Assembly: GCA_934096035.1 (NCBI GenBank)
Contig: CAKOKX010000001.1
Location: 620,001-684,000, forward strand
Reading direction: 5' to 3'
Source of the DNA: an uncultured Bacilli bacterium
Lineage (GTDB): Bacteria; Bacillota_I; Bacilli_A; RF39; UBA660
Length of the DNA stretch: 64,000 nt
Part shown: positions 25,356 to 34,388 of the stretch, piece by piece
Position numbering within the stretch: position 1 is the first letter of the stretch
How the letters are laid out: every line of letters begins with the position of its first letter
Notes under the pieces: model-generated
Databases searched by the model: none
The model's input: only the letters and a program-made list of their open reading frames with translations
What the model was told of the DNA's origin: nothing
Program-made: the position numbers and the translations under genes

Positions 25356-26183
25356 ATGACAAAAACAAAAGAATTTATTTGGTTAACCAATGACTTAGTA
25401 TTTAAACATATATTTAGTAATAAAAGAATAATTAAAGATTTTTATAATTCATATCTAAAGTATATTAAATCAGATTTAACTATTTTAAATGTTCGAGTTA
25501 CTAAGCAAAAATATATTCAAAATGATAATATTAAGTTACATGACTATTATTTAGATATTGTATTAGTATTATCAAATGGAGAATTAGTAAATATTGAAAT
25601 GTATAATAATTTCGGAGAAACTGAATGCATGAAAAGTTTAGCATATGCATCTTATATATACTCACATCAACTTAAAAAGAATAATCCTTATAGAAGACTT
25701 AAGAAAGTAACTAGTTTTAATATAATGAATGGTAATTACAAATTAACTAATAATGAAATAATAAATAAATATGAATTAATAAATGTAATAAATCACAAAA
25801 ATATATTAAAAGAAAGCATAGAAATGTTACTAATAAGACTTGACATTTTAGATGATATATCATATTCTAAAGATGAAGAGAGATTTATAAGATGGTGTAG
25901 ATTGCTATATGCAAAAACACGAGAAGAAGCAATAAAAATAGCAAATGGAGATGAATTAATGATGAGTACGGTTGAAATGGTAGATGACTTTATAAATGAT
26001 CCAGAAGTGATAAGTATCTTTCATGATGATTCATGGAAGATAGTTTCAGCGGAACAAAGAGGTAAAGCTGAAGAAAAAATAGAAACAGCAAAAAACATGT
26101 TAAAAGAAAAATGTAGCCCGAAGTTTATAAGCAAAATAACAAACTTATCAATATCTGAAATAAATAAGTTAAAAGTTAACTAA
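25356..26183 (+). CDS. Rpn/PD-(D/E)XK nuclease family protein (transposase-like)
   Basis: 275 residues. Starts MTKTKEFIWLTNDLVFKHIF, the typical N-terminus of the Rpn/PDDEXK_2 family; then YYLDIVLVLSNGELVNIEMYNN, in which LDIV and NIEMYN carry the D and ExN/K-type catalytic positions of the PD-(D/E)XK core (about 62-85). The C-terminal part is helical. The family comprises recombination-promoting nucleases, often wrongly called transposases. An in-frame ATG at 25329 would add nine residues; 25356 fits the family. A standalone gene with its own terminator after it. Confidence 0.8.
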   Translation: MTKTKEFIWLTNDLVFKHIFSNKRIIKDFYNSYLKYIKSDLTILNVRVTKQKYIQNDNIKLHDYYLDIVLVLSNGELVNIEMYNNFGETECMKSLAYASYIYSHQLKKNNPYRRLKKVTSFNIMNGNYKLTNNEIINKYELINVINHKNILKESIEMLLIRLDILDDISYSKDEERFIRWCRLLYAKTREEAIKIANGDELMMSTVEMVDDFINDPEVISIFHDDSWKIVSAEQRGKAEEKIETAKNMLKEKCSPKFISKITNLSISEINKLKVN

Positions 26184-26198
26184 TAATCTAAATAAAAA

Positions 26199-26233
26199 AA
26201 CAACTAAATTTTAATTAAATTAGTTGCTTTTTA
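26199..26233. terminator. Bidirectional terminator between converging genes
   Basis: CAACTAAATT (26201-26210) and AAATTAGTTG (26217-26226) with A-run before and T-run after serve both the Rpn-type gene and rnhC. The arm overlaps the rnhC 3' end. Confidence 0.75.
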
Positions 26234-27155
26234 TTTTATCTGTATTTTTAAAATTTAATTTAGCATATTTATTTAATATTTCTATACCTTTTTCATTTAC
26301 TACTTGAGTTGCAAACAAATCAACATTAGTTCCAGCCCCTTTAGGAATATCCATTCCTAATTCCTGACTAATTTTATACATTTCTCTTAAAAAAACATAT
26401 CTACTTATTATTGATGCACATGCAACACTTAAACATTGTTCTTCAGCTCTCGGAGTAAAAGTAATATTTGTAACTTTCTTATTAACATCTGATAAGTAAC
26501 CATAATAATTTTTTGGGGGAGTAAATTGATCCACAACAATTTTTTCATAAGGATATTTTTTTTCAACAAGATTAAGTAATACTTTATTATGTAAAATTGC
26601 TTTAATCTTATTCATATTTATTTTTTCATGATCTAACTTATTATATTCTAAATTAGTTAATATAAATACAGAATAGGGAATTTTTTCCATAATAACTGGG
26701 GCAATCTTCTTTATATAATCATCAGTTATTTTTTTTGAATCGGTTACTTTAAGATCGTGTAAAAACGCAACATTTTCTTTATCTACAAAAGTAGCGGCAA
26801 CTACGATTGGTCCAAAATAATCTCCTGTTCCAACTTCATCAGAACCAATAGTACTAAAAGAATCATAATTAACTAATTTTTTTTCTGGTAAATCTTTATT
26901 CGTTTTATCCTTACCAGTATTTATATCAATAATTCTTCCATTAAATTTCTTTTCCATATCAATCCAAATATTTGCATCAATATCTGCAGATATTCCTTGA
27001 AACATAGCTTTGCCAGATTCATAAAGAGTTATAATTGTTCCCCCTTCATCAGCCTGAAAAATAGCATAAGGTGGTGTTTTATCTCTTTTTAAATCCTCAT
27101 AATATTTTATCATTTTAGATTTTATATTATCACTAACTTTAAATACGATTGTCAT
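26220..27155 (-). CDS. rnhC: Ribonuclease HIII
   Basis: 311 residues, the normal HIII length. An N-terminal TBP-like substrate-binding domain (1-85) is followed by the RNase H2-type core: GSDEVGTGDYFGPIVVAA (DE pair, GxGDYFGP is HIII-specific), DLKVTDSKKI, IVVDQF and the last acidic region. It cleaves RNA in RNA-DNA hybrids. The start at 27155 (MTIVFKV) is preferred to 27173 because the AAGGGAG ribosome site lies between the two. It is divergent from the cvpA-like gene. Confidence 0.94.
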   Translation of the reverse strand: MTIVFKVSDNIKSKMIKYYEDLKRDKTPPYAIFQADEGGTIITLYESGKAMFQGISADIDANIWIDMEKKFNGRIIDINTGKDKTNKDLPEKKLVNYDSFSTIGSDEVGTGDYFGPIVVAATFVDKENVAFLHDLKVTDSKKITDDYIKKIAPVIMEKIPYSVFILTNLEYNKLDHEKINMNKIKAILHNKVLLNLVEKKYPYEKIVVDQFTPPKNYYGYLSDVNKKVTNITFTPRAEEQCLSVACASIISRYVFLREMYKISQELGMDIPKGAGTNVDLFATQVVNEKGIEILNKYAKLNFKNTDKIKSN

Positions 27156-27288
27156 AAAATAACTCCCTTTCATATAGCATATTGTACCATAATCTTAATA
27201 TTATTGTCTAGATATGATAAAAATAAGTAATTTAATCTTTATTTTTAAAAACATTTATAATATAATAAATATAAGGAGAGTAGAAAAA

Positions 27289-27990
27289 ATGAATATAATT
27301 AGTGCAGTTATAATACTTATCGTGTTATTTTATGTATTCTTGGGGTTCAAAAGAGGGGTTATTAAAACTGGAGTTTCTCTAGTTGGCACAGTTGCTATTT
27401 TAATAGTATCTTATGTTTTAAAAGACATTTTAGCTAACTTTTTAATGGAACATTTACCGTTCTTTAATTTTGGTGGAGTATTTGATGGAATAACTTCAAT
27501 TAATATTTTAATGTATGATATGATATCATTTATCGTAATATTTGTTATATTATATTGTTTGTTAAATATTTTATTAACTCTATCAGGATTAATAGAAAAG
27601 TTACTAAAAATGACTATTATACTTGCAATACCATCAAAAATATTCGGAGCATTACTTGGTTTAATCGAAGGTATTCTAGTAGCATTCTTATTTAGTTTTG
27701 TACTTTTACATATTGCTCCGACTGAAAAATATGTTATGGATAGTAAATTAGCAATTGTATTACTTGAAAGAAGTCCATTTATAGGTAGAATGACTACAAG
27801 TACAACACTAGCTTTAGAAGATATTAATAATATAGTTAATAGTCTAAAAGAAGATGATAACAGAAGTGATGCTAACTTTAAAGTATTGCATCAAATGATT
27901 TACTGGAAAGTAATAACTGTGGATGAAGCACAAAAATTAATAGATAATAAGAAAATCGTTTTTGATAACGAAGTTGAATTGGGTGGGTAA
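27289..27990 (+). CDS. CvpA family membrane protein
   Basis: 233 residues from ATG 27289 with AAGGAGAG upstream; the frame is open further left but those codons carry no ribosome site. Four membrane segments at about 1-20, 30-55, 75-100 and 110-140 fit the colicin V production (CvpA) family, which affects cell-surface and purF-linked processes of uncertain role. The C-terminal 60 residues are soluble. The next gene, a thioredoxin, starts two bases after its stop. Confidence 0.75.
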   Translation: MNIISAVIILIVLFYVFLGFKRGVIKTGVSLVGTVAILIVSYVLKDILANFLMEHLPFFNFGGVFDGITSINILMYDMISFIVIFVILYCLLNILLTLSGLIEKLLKMTIILAIPSKIFGALLGLIEGILVAFLFSFVLLHIAPTEKYVMDSKLAIVLLERSPFIGRMTTSTTLALEDINNIVNSLKEDDNRSDANFKVLHQMIYWKVITVDEAQKLIDNKKIVFDNEVELGG

Positions 27991-27992
27991 TA

Positions 27993-28280
27993 ATGGTTAA
28001 ACATTTAGAAAATGAACAAGAATTTAATGAATTAATTAAAGGAAGAATTTTAGTTGATTTTTATGCTGATTGGTGTGGACCATGTAAAAGATTGGCACCA
28101 CTGCTAGAAGAACTAAAAGAAATCGATGTTTTAAAAGTTAATGTAGATTTATTTGATTCTTTATCAAGAAGTTACGGAATAATGAGTATTCCAACATTAA
28201 TTCTTTTTGAAAATGGTAAAGAAATAAAAAAAATAATTGGTTTTCAAACGGAAGCTGAAATAAAAGAGTTTATAAAATAA
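27993..28280 (+). CDS. Thioredoxin
   Basis: 95 residues, standard for a small thioredoxin. Active site ADWCGPCKRLAPLL (WCGPC at about residues 26-30) and the cis-Pro loop SIPTLILFENG (about 69-79). It reduces protein disulfides in the cytoplasm. It has a GGGTGGG ribosome site and is co-transcribed with the cvpA-like gene. A terminator follows at 28315. Confidence 0.93.
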   Translation: MVKHLENEQEFNELIKGRILVDFYADWCGPCKRLAPLLEELKEIDVLKVNVDLFDSLSRSYGIMSIPTLILFENGKEIKKIIGFQTEAEIKEFIK

Positions 28281-28314
28281 ACAAAATAATACATTGGCAA
28301 AAAATATAATAATT

Positions 28315-28345
28315 AAGGAAGGTTAATAATACTTTCCTTTTTTAT
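28315..28345 (+). terminator. Rho-independent terminator after thioredoxin
   Basis: AAGGAAGGT and ACTTTCCTT pair (one G-T), followed by T-run. Confidence 0.8.
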
Positions 28346-28475
28346 ATGTCTGTTTTTTTGTAAAGAAATCCTTTAATATATGACTGAAAAATTTATCCTA
28401 CAGATTTAATGAAAATTAATTAAAAAACTTTTTGGATATTTTTTTTGAAAAAAGCAAAAAAAGCACAATAAATTA

Positions 28476-28504
28476 TTGACAAAATACAACAATTATTTTA
28501 TCCT
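28476..28504 (+). promoter_or_regulatory. Promoter of the prepilin-like gene
   Basis: TTGACA (28476-28481) and TATCCT (28499-28504), 17-base spacer, end 19 bases before the start codon, giving a very short leader with AAGGAGG. Confidence 0.6.
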
Positions 28505-28522
28505 TAAAATAAGGAGGATGTA

Positions 28523-30526
28523 ATGAAAAATAGAAGAGGCTTTACTTTAGTAGAAATGATTTTTGTTATTGTAGTTTTGTGTTTAGTAGCAACAGCTAGT
28601 TTATCAATATTTATAAATATTAGAAAAAGTATATTAGAAAAAGAATATAACAATGTAGTTAGTTATTTAGAAACAAAAGCAATAGAATATGCTAATAAAA
28701 CTAATATTACTACTATTAATGTAGAAGATTTAATTAATCAAGGGCTTGTTAAACCTGATAATCAAACTGACATACTCAATCCAATTACAAAAGAGAGTTT
28801 AAATTGTAATATTATAAGATCATCTTTTGATGGTAGTGAGTTTAAAGCTGTTTTAGGTGAAAAGTTAGTTGATGAAAATAATTCTTGTAAAAAACCTGAT
28901 AAAACCAGTATATTTGAAATTTGTCGTGTAGAGAACGGAAAATGTTTATCAATCGATTCCTATGAATGGTTTAATCATGATTTAGTTCTTGGTATTAAAT
29001 ATAGCAACGATAAGGAAAACAAATTATTGTCAGATGAGAATATTAAAATTCATTGGGTAAGCACAAACGGCTTTGCTAGTGACGAAAAAACAATAGAAAC
29101 ATCTACTTCTTCAGTAAGTCAAAACACTTATAGGGTTGAGGTTGATTTAAATGATATCGTAGGTGAGACAAGTAAAAAAGTAAACATTGATAAACAACAG
29201 CCAAATGTTTATGATGTTTTATATGACCATAATTGGTCTGCTAGTAAAAGTATATCATTAAAAGCATCTGATATGTCCGGTTCAGGAATAGATGGATATT
29301 CTTTAGTTAGTGAAAAAGAAGAATGTAGCATATTTAGTAAGTCAAATACATTCAATATAACTGTTAATGGAAGTTATAAGTATTGTGTTAAGGACAAAGC
29401 AGGCAATATTACAAGCGATATGGTTGTAATTGATAAAATTGATGGAGTTATTCCAGACAAACCTAATATTGTATCTGATGATAAAATTGAAAGTGCCAAA
29501 TGGCATATAAATGATTTTATATTAACTTTTGAAAGTAAAAAAGAGAATAACACTAGTAAAATAGAATACTTTTATGGTTGGGATAAAGACAATTTGATAT
29601 TTTTGGGAGATAGTATTAATATTAATTCTGATTACAGTAGAAAAACACTATATGTTAAGGCATGTAATGAAGCAAATCTATGTAGTGATATTAATAACTA
29701 TATTGTGAAAATAGATAATATTGCTCCAATATATGAAATGGGAGGCTCTCTTGGAGCTGGGAATATATCTACTCCTACTTATAAAGATAATGAAGGAGGC
29801 TCTGGTGGTGTTAAAGTATATACATGTGTTTCTTCTTCAACTAATATCAATTCTTTGAGTGATTGTTTCTCAAATTCCACAAATTACAATTATTCATGTG
29901 GAGTAACATACAGATTATATAGTTATGCAGTTGATGCTGTTGGAAATAAATCTGAAATTCATGACCATACATTACTAAATAATGTAAGTTATTATAAAAG
30001 ATGTAGTAGTGGAGGAAGTTATACCCCACCAACACCAGATCCAGAACCAGAAAAGCCAACCACACCAACAAAACCAACGAAACCAACAAAGCCAACCACA
30101 CCAACGAAGCCAACAAAGCCAACCACACCAACAAAACCACAAAAACCAGACAGTTCAAAAAAGGGAAACAATACTAAGCTAAACAATGGTTCCAAAAATA
30201 ATAAAAAAGATAACAGTAAAAAAGATAGTAATGTTTTAGATATCCATTGTGGAGGCACATTCTGCGGCAATTTCTCTTATAATCCTGATAACAAGAAAAA
30301 TGATTCAAAAAAACAAAATACAAATTCAGGTTCAGGCAAGAGTACAAGTGGTAAGACAAATAATAATAGCAAATCAAAAAGTGAAAACAAAAGCAGCAGC
30401 AAAAATAATAAAAACAACAGCAGCAGCAAAAATAATAAAAACAACAATAGTAAAAATAATAAAAATAATAAAAATAGTGGAAATAAATCTGGTTCATCTC
30501 AAACAAACCGTAGAGGACATAGATAA
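28523..30526 (+). CDS. Type IV prepilin-like surface protein with basic Pro/Lys/Asn-rich tail
   Basis: 667 residues. Class III prepilin signal: MKNRRGFTLVEMIFVIVVL, cleavage after G6 and Glu at position 5 of the mature part, plus a hydrophobic helix (about 6-28). The middle (120-490) holds Ig-like beta modules (GYSLVSEKEECSIFS, YCVKDKAGNI, KACNEANLC). From about residue 503 it has a Pro-Thr-Lys stretch (repeats of TKPTKPT), and the last 130 residues are almost only Ser, Asn, Lys and Gly. It is far longer than a normal major pilin, so more likely an adhesin- or tip-type prepilin. The peptidase (41176) and PilC (39597) are encoded in the same window. Confidence 0.85.
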   Translation: MKNRRGFTLVEMIFVIVVLCLVATASLSIFINIRKSILEKEYNNVVSYLETKAIEYANKTNITTINVEDLINQGLVKPDNQTDILNPITKESLNCNIIRSSFDGSEFKAVLGEKLVDENNSCKKPDKTSIFEICRVENGKCLSIDSYEWFNHDLVLGIKYSNDKENKLLSDENIKIHWVSTNGFASDEKTIETSTSSVSQNTYRVEVDLNDIVGETSKKVNIDKQQPNVYDVLYDHNWSASKSISLKASDMSGSGIDGYSLVSEKEECSIFSKSNTFNITVNGSYKYCVKDKAGNITSDMVVIDKIDGVIPDKPNIVSDDKIESAKWHINDFILTFESKKENNTSKIEYFYGWDKDNLIFLGDSININSDYSRKTLYVKACNEANLCSDINNYIVKIDNIAPIYEMGGSLGAGNISTPTYKDNEGGSGGVKVYTCVSSSTNINSLSDCFSNSTNYNYSCGVTYRLYSYAVDAVGNKSEIHDHTLLNNVSYYKRCSSGGSYTPPTPDPEPEKPTTPTKPTKPTKPTTPTKPTKPTTPTKPQKPDSSKKGNNTKLNNGSKNNKKDNSKKDSNVLDIHCGGTFCGNFSYNPDNKKNDSKKQNTNSGSGKSTSGKTNNNSKSKSENKSSSKNNKNNSSSKNNKNNNSKNNKNNKNSGNKSGSSQTNRRGHR

Positions 30527-30544
30527 TAGAAAGGAGAGTATAGT

Positions 30545-31081
30545 GTGAATATAAAAAAAACAATTATAATAGTTATTATTTCAGTGATAATTAGTGTAAG
30601 CTTATCTTTACTAGGGGTAAAAATATATAATAGTGTCAATCATAAAAAATATACAAATTTAATTAGTGAGGCAGGACTATACAGAGTAGATAGTGTTGAG
30701 TATAAATTGCCAGAATTTGCTATAAAATTTGATGGTATATATAACGAAGTAGTCACTAACGAGAGTATAAGCAGTTTACCAGTTTATGAAATAGATGCAG
30801 TCATGAATGATGGCATTTATAAAGATTATTATAGATATCATGGTATTAGACTAAAAGAATTATTGAATTTATATGAAATTAAAGATTATAATAATATAAC
30901 TTTTAGATCTGAAGGTCGTTTACAAGTTACATTTTTGAAAGAAGAAATTAATGACGATGTATTTTTAATCTTTGACGTTGATGGTTTTCAATTCGAGGAA
31001 GATGATCCTGTAGGATTACTTGCTGTTGATTACAATTTACGTTATAGTATTACTGATGTTGTTTCTTTAGTGTTTGATTAA
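30545..31081 (+). CDS. Exported protein, molybdopterin-oxidoreductase-like fold suggested
   Basis: 178 residues from GTG 30545 (AAAGGAGAG upstream). One N-terminal signal or anchor segment (about 5-28), then a small soluble domain. The pattern YHGIRLKELLNLYEIKDYNN (core GIRLKELLNLY) followed by ITFRSEGRLQVTF resembles the sulfite-oxidase-type domain, but residues that bind the cofactor are not evident and the domain is short. I treat the function as unknown. It lies 19 bases after the prepilin-like gene. Confidence 0.55.
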   Translation: MNIKKTIIIVIISVIISVSLSLLGVKIYNSVNHKKYTNLISEAGLYRVDSVEYKLPEFAIKFDGIYNEVVTNESISSLPVYEIDAVMNDGIYKDYYRYHGIRLKELLNLYEIKDYNNITFRSEGRLQVTFLKEEINDDVFLIFDVDGFQFEEDDPVGLLAVDYNLRYSITDVVSLVFD

Positions 31082-31098
31082 TTTTAACAAAAAGTTGA

Positions 31099-31143
31099 AA
31101 AAAATGCTGGTTTAGTTTAAAACACTAACACCAGCATTTTTAT
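31099..31143. terminator. Bidirectional terminator between converging genes
   Basis: AAAATGCTGG (31101-31110) and CCAGCATTTT (31131-31140) pair perfectly, with further pairing of TTTAGT/ACTAA inside; A- and T-runs flank the stem. It ends both the prepilin unit and the yigZ-like gene. Confidence 0.88.
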
Positions 31144-31459
31144 ATGCCCTAAGTAATGGTCCAGCTCCAAGTTTAACTCCTCCGAAATATCTAACTACAA
31201 TTAATAATTTATTATTAATATTATTCATTTCTAATAAATTATAAAGCGGAGTACCGGCAGTTCCACTTGGTTCTTTATCATCACTTTTACCAGCAGTACT
31301 TCCAAACTTATAAGCATAAACGATATGTTTAGCTTTTTTATGTTCACATTTTATATTTTTTAGAATTTCTTTAATTTCGCTTATTTCATCAATATCATAA
31401 AGATAAGCAACAAATTTAGATTTTTTAATTTCTATTGTATTAGTATTTAGTAATTTCAT
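31112..31459 (-). CDS. YigZ/IMPACT (UPF0029) family protein, N-terminal domain only
   Basis: 115 residues. UPF0029 motifs: IEIKKSKFVAYLYDI, AKHIVYAYKFGS, EPSGTAGTPLYNLLE and VVRYFGGVKLGAGPLLRAY. The usual bacterial YigZ is near 200 residues with a second (DUF1949-type) domain, which is missing here; the stop is within the terminator, so it is a naturally short form or a truncation. In eukaryotes the family is linked to translation control; the bacterial role is unclear. AGAAAGGAAA precedes the start. Confidence 0.85.
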   Translation of the reverse strand: MKLLNTNTIEIKKSKFVAYLYDIDEISEIKEILKNIKCEHKKAKHIVYAYKFGSTAGKSDDKEPSGTAGTPLYNLLEMNNINNKLLIVVRYFGGVKLGAGPLLRAYKNAGVSVLN

Positions 31460-31536
31460 AAAAAATTTCCTTTCTTAATAATTATAACTTAAAAATAAAG
31501 AAATTTGTAGTATAATATATTTGATGGAGGTTACTT

Positions 31537-33321
31537 ATGTTAAAAGAAAAGTTAAAAACAATTCCTCATTTGCCGGGATCTTATCAAATGCGTAACATTA
31601 ATAATACCGTTATATATGTTGGAAAAGCTAAAGATTTATATAAAAGAGTAAATAGCTACTTCAAAGGAAATGTAACGGGAAAAACTGCCAAAATGGTCAG
31701 TGAAGTCGTAGACTTTACCTATATTACTACCAAAACTGAACAAGAAGCTTTTATTCTAGAATTAAATTTAATAAAAGAATACGATCCCAAATATAACATA
31801 TTACTTAAAGATGATAAAAGTTATCCATATATAGAATATATAAGTAAACCATATCCAAAATTAAAAGTATCAAGATATTTAAGTATCAAGAAAAAAGATA
31901 AGAAATTGTTATTTGGGCCTTATCCGAATGCTTATGCTGCAAGAAAAATAGTTAATTTAATAAATAGATTGTACCCTTTAAAAAAATGTGAAGGAATGCC
32001 TAAGAATGTCTGTCTATATTATCATATCGGAGAATGTCTGGGATATTGTGAAAAGAATGTAAATAAAGAATCTTTAGAAAAGATGGAAAAAGATATTTTA
32101 GACTTTTTAAAAGGTGATGATAAGATTTTAATAGATAAAATCACTAAGAAAATAAATGCTTTTAGTAATAATCTTAATTTTGAAGCAGCATTAGAACTAA
32201 AAAAAGAATTAGATTATATTAAAGTAGTACTTGATAAGCAAAGGGTTGAACTACATGATTATATAAATAGAGATGTTATTGGTTATGATGCCCTAGATGG
32301 TATTGTATCAGTCCAAATATTATTTATAAGAAATGGTAAAATCGTCGGAGGAAATAACGATAAATTTTATTTAATGAGTAATCTTGAAGATGAGGTTAAT
32401 TCATATATATTAAAGTATTATGAAAGACATGAAATACCAAAAGAATTATTATTAGATAAAGGTTTAAATGAAAGTGTAATAAGTAATATTTTAAATACTA
32501 AAGCTCTAATTCCCATAAAAGGAAAGAAGAAAAATTTAATTGAAATGGCTCATGTTAATGCTACGATATCTCTAGAACAAGAAATAACTATTATAAAAAA
32601 TGATGAAAGAAGAAGTGTTTTAGCCAACGATGAGCTAAGAAAATTATTAAATTTAAAAGTACTAGATCGAATAGAATCTTTTGATAACTCAAATCTTTTT
32701 GGTTCATATGCAGTTTCAGGAATGGTAGTATTTAAAAATGGCAAACCAGCTAAAAATGAATATCGAAAATATAAAGTAAGTGTAGATAAGAATGATGATT
32801 ATAACACTATGAGAGAAGTAATATATCGAAGATATTATAGATGTTTAGTTGATAATTTAGAAATGCCAGATTTAATACTTGTAGATGGTGGAGTATCACA
32901 AATAAATGCTTGTAAAAGTATTTTAGATGAATTACATTTGAACATAAGAGTATGTGGTCTTAGAAAAGATGACCACCACAGAACAAACGAACTAGTGGAT
33001 GGAGATACTCTTGAAGTAATTGAAATACCAAGAATGAGTGATGTTTTCCATTATTTAACTAGAATTCAAGATGAAGTCCATAGGTATACGATAACTTATC
33101 ATAAAACTCTTCGAGACAAAGGTTCTATCGGAAGTATTTTAGATAATATAAATGGAATAGGTAACATTAGAAAAAAAGAATTAATAAAAAAATATGGCAG
33201 TGTTAAGAAGATGAAAGAGGCAAGTATTCATGAATTGTCACAAATTATACCAGAAAATGTTGCCGTTAATTTAAAAGAATATTTAGAAAGCAGGGATAGT
33301 GATGGAGCTAGTAAAAAATAA
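31537..33321 (+). CDS. uvrC: Excinuclease ABC subunit C
   Basis: 594 residues, normal length. GIY-YIG nuclease at the start (PGSYQMRN, NTVIYVGKAKDLYKRVNSY), UVR helical motif (about 198-232, NNLNFEAALELKKELDYI), the RNase H-like second nuclease domain (FDNSNLFGSYAVSGMVVF; LVDGG) and helix-hairpin-helix at the end (GIGNIRKKELIKKYGSV). It makes both incisions in nucleotide excision repair with UvrA and UvrB. GGAGG precedes ATG 31537. The end overlaps the RnfC-like gene. Confidence 0.96.
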   Translation: MLKEKLKTIPHLPGSYQMRNINNTVIYVGKAKDLYKRVNSYFKGNVTGKTAKMVSEVVDFTYITTKTEQEAFILELNLIKEYDPKYNILLKDDKSYPYIEYISKPYPKLKVSRYLSIKKKDKKLLFGPYPNAYAARKIVNLINRLYPLKKCEGMPKNVCLYYHIGECLGYCEKNVNKESLEKMEKDILDFLKGDDKILIDKITKKINAFSNNLNFEAALELKKELDYIKVVLDKQRVELHDYINRDVIGYDALDGIVSVQILFIRNGKIVGGNNDKFYLMSNLEDEVNSYILKYYERHEIPKELLLDKGLNESVISNILNTKALIPIKGKKKNLIEMAHVNATISLEQEITIIKNDERRSVLANDELRKLLNLKVLDRIESFDNSNLFGSYAVSGMVVFKNGKPAKNEYRKYKVSVDKNDDYNTMREVIYRRYYRCLVDNLEMPDLILVDGGVSQINACKSILDELHLNIRVCGLRKDDHHRTNELVDGDTLEVIEIPRMSDVFHYLTRIQDEVHRYTITYHKTLRDKGSIGSILDNINGIGNIRKKELIKKYGSVKKMKEASIHELSQIIPENVAVNLKEYLESRDSDGASKK

Positions 33322-34387
33322 AAGTGTTGTACCTCGTCTTGATATTACATACTTTTTAAATCCCGATTATATATATGTGCCTGCTAAAAAGATATATGTA
33401 AAAGAACATGATTATATTTATAAAAATCAAATAATATCAGATACAAATCCATCATCAATATCAGGTCATGTATTAGGCATAAAAAAATGTAATATAATGG
33501 GTAAAATACAAAATACATTAGTTATTCAAAATGATTATAGAGAATATTTTAAAGAAACAGCTAAAAAAGAAAAAATAACTATACCAAATATGCTTAAAAT
33601 TTTAAGCAACGAAAAAGAATTATTAGACAAATTTAAAAGTAGTAAAACATTTAATAATATTGTAATATATGCTATAAATGATAACCCATATATATATAAT
33701 GAAGTATTTTTATTAAAAGAAAATATTACAGATGTTTTAGAATTTTATAATAAATTGCTTACTATATATAGTTGTAATAATAATATGTTAGTTATAAAAA
33801 ATACAGATAGTTCAATTATTGAAGAGTGTTTAAATACAATTGGAAGTTATCCTGAAATAAATTTAACTTTAATACATGATGAATATTTACTTGAAAATAG
33901 CAAATATCTGGGTAATTATTTAAAACTAAAAGGTAATACTTTATATTTAAAAGTAAGTGAATTATTAAAAATATATGATTTATTTAAAGGAAATGTTAAA
34001 ACCACTAAATTAATTACTATCTCCGGAGATGCTATAAAAGAAAATAAAGTAACGAGAGTAAAAATTAATACTTCATTAAAAGATGTAATAGATAAATATA
34101 TTAATATTATAGATGAAGATTATGATGTATTAATAAATGGTTTAATGAATGGATTTAATATAAAAAATATAGATAATTTTATTATAACTAAAGATGTAAC
34201 TAGTATTAATATCATGAAAAAGAAAGATATTATTAAAAACGAATGTATTAAATGCGGTAAATGTATAAGTATATGTCCAGAAGGAGTTAATCCTCTTAGT
34301 TTAAGAAATAAAGATAAATGTATAGATTGTGGTTTATGTAGTTATATTTGTCCATGTAATATAAATTTAAGAGAAAGGCTAAGATAG
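33302..34387 (+). CDS. RnfC-like iron-sulfur protein
   Basis: 361 residues from ATG 33302, overlapping the end of uvrC. The N-terminal part resembles the barrel-sandwich region of RnfC (YKNQIISDTNPSSISGHVLGI, core SSISGHVLGI), the middle is divergent, and the C-terminal end carries two 4Fe-4S clusters (CIKCGKCISICPEG and CIDCGLCSYICPC). RnfC is the NADH-side subunit of the Rnf ion pump, but typical RnfC is longer and has a recognisable flavin/NAD region that I do not see here. Together with the next gene it forms a C-D pair without the A, B, E, G genes in the window. Confidence 0.7.
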   Translation: MELVKNKSVVPRLDITYFLNPDYIYVPAKKIYVKEHDYIYKNQIISDTNPSSISGHVLGIKKCNIMGKIQNTLVIQNDYREYFKETAKKEKITIPNMLKILSNEKELLDKFKSSKTFNNIVIYAINDNPYIYNEVFLLKENITDVLEFYNKLLTIYSCNNNMLVIKNTDSSIIEECLNTIGSYPEINLTLIHDEYLLENSKYLGNYLKLKGNTLYLKVSELLKIYDLFKGNVKTTKLITISGDAIKENKVTRVKINTSLKDVIDKYINIIDEDYDVLINGLMNGFNIKNIDNFIITKDVTSINIMKKKDIIKNECIKCGKCISICPEGVNPLSLRNKDKCIDCGLCSYICPCNINLRERLR

Positions 34388-34388
34388 T

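Noticed and set aside
25356..26183. Rpn-type gene as an intact transposon
   Set aside because: No terminal inverted repeats or target duplications flank it and it sits between ordinary terminators.
29847..30563. Several long minus-strand frames rich in Val/Leu/Phe/Tyr over the prepilin tail
   Set aside because: They mirror the low-complexity Pro/Thr/Lys and Asn/Lys codons of the plus-strand gene, have no ribosome sites and no conserved features.
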